Part shown: in pieces, positions 63,510 through 64,000 of the stretch
Layout of the letters: each line of letters starts with the position of its first letter
Position numbering within the stretch: the first letter of the stretch is position 1
Assembly (NCBI GenBank): GCA_002914845.1
Contig: JXTC01000492.1
Location: 148,772-212,771, forward strand
Direction: 5' to 3'
Source of the DNA: Trema orientale
Lineage: Eukaryota; Streptophyta; Magnoliopsida; Rosales; Cannabaceae
Length of the DNA stretch: 64,000 nt
The notes under the pieces: model-generated
Database searches by the model: none
The model's input: only the letters and a program-made list of their open reading frames with translations
What the model was told of the DNA's origin: nothing
Made by a program: the position numbers and the translations under genes

Positions 63510-64000
63510 GAAAAACATCAAAGAAGCTCATTATAATCAATCATTCTAAGTTCTCTACGAATCATACAAAAACGATCCTCGTTGAGAGGTTTAGTGAAGA
63601 TATCGGCTAATTGTTTTTTCATGCAAACAAACTCAAGTACATATGATCACGAAAAAAAAATAATGTCTAATATCAATATGCTTAGCTCGTGAATGCAAAA
63701 TTAGATTTTTGGACAAATTAATAGCACTAGTATTATCACATTTAATAGGTACAAGTTCATAATGCATTCTAAAATCCATGAGAATTTGTTTCATCCAAAG
63801 AATTTGAGCACAACAACTACCAGCAGAGATAAATTCAGCTTCAATAGTGGAGAGAGCAATAGAATTTTGTTTCTTACTAAACCATGACACAAGTGAATAA
63901 TCAAGAAAATGACAAGTGCCACTAGTGCTCTTGCGGTTGGTTTGACAACTGGCATAGTCCGCATCCGAAAAACTTGTGATGTTAAAGTGTGTGCCTTTTG
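63510..64000 (-). pseudogene. Ty1/copia RNase H C-terminal region (partial at window edge)
   Basis: The - strand frame from the right edge reads S-D-A-D-Y-A-S-C, R-K-S-T-S-G, S-K-K-Q-N-S-I-A-L-S-T-I-E-A-E-F-I-S and K-H-I-D-I-R-H, the standard copia RNase H signature with its conserved Asp and Glu residues. An extra T in a T8 run (about 63653-63660) shifts the frame just after D-I-R-H-Y. A second shift is needed before the final L-A-D-I-F-T-K-P-L block (about 63590-63616). The polyprotein ended near 63510. The rest of pol lies outside the window. Confidence 0.85.

Larger units (their letters stand above)
60070..64000 (-). mobile_element. 3' part of a SIRE-like Ty1/copia retrotransposon, continues beyond the window
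   Basis: From the right edge inward on the - strand: copia RNase H end (64000 to about 63510), spacer, an extra ORF (63052-61829), a polypurine tract (61430-61416) and the 3' LTR (61415-60070). A long copia LTR and a coding region between RNase H and the 3' LTR are hallmarks of the SIRE/Maximus lineage. Frameshifts and stops show it is inactive. The same family left the solo LTR at 27681-34772. Confidence 0.75.

Overview
This is nuclear DNA from a flowering plant, very probably a eudicot. It is A+T-rich, holds intron-rich genes with plant splice sites, and is packed with plant LTR retrotransposons, LINEs, tRNA-derived SINEs and MITEs. I cannot name the species. Two host genes are recognisable, both on the + strand. 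The first is a family GH1 beta-glucosidase (12755-22970; 10 exons retained, 5' exons missing). The second is an alpha N-terminal protein methyltransferase, NTMT1 type (39526-56481; 8 exons, apparently complete).

Layout. 1-5218: a gutted Ty3/gypsy element on the - strand with one LTR, decayed gag, protease and RT-RNase H, and no integrase or second LTR. 5.9-9.4 kb: a (TAA)n tract, a small fold-back, and a non-autonomous LTR element (about 6357-9395) whose LTRs carry a five-unit heat-shock-element array and whose interior contains an inverted repeat. 9.4-12.75 kb: no gene, but several MITEs. 12.75-22.97 kb: the GH1 gene, with one intron enlarged to 6.8 kb by a younger LTR element (14885-19392, target duplication ACATG) nested in an older related LTR. 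23.6-25.1 kb: a Ty1/copia gag remnant split by the 3' end of a Ty3/gypsy element.

25.2-37.8 kb is a tandem duplication of a unit of about 2.2 kb. Copy B was later split by a solo copia LTR (27681-34772, target duplication ATTTT). That LTR was in turn split by a Tat/Athila-like non-autonomous element (28299-34023, target duplication GTCTT/GTCTG). Copy B also gained two MITEs inside (TA)n tracts, for which copy A preserves the empty sites. 37.8-39.1 kb: a SINE and two MITEs. 39.5-56.5 kb: NTMT1, its introns carrying MITEs, LINEs and LTRs in both orientations. 58.5-60.06 kb: LTR fragments. 60070-64000: the 3' part of a SIRE-like copia element (- strand) that runs off the right edge. It shows an RNase H end, then an extra ORF in the envelope position, a polypurine tract and the 3' LTR.

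The two genes show no functional link; the window is best read as two genes in a repeat-rich region with a legible insertion history. No bacterial-type operon, CRISPR array, rRNA or intact tRNA gene was seen. Coordinates of repeats lacking a target duplication are approximate. All homology calls come from motif reading, not from a database search.
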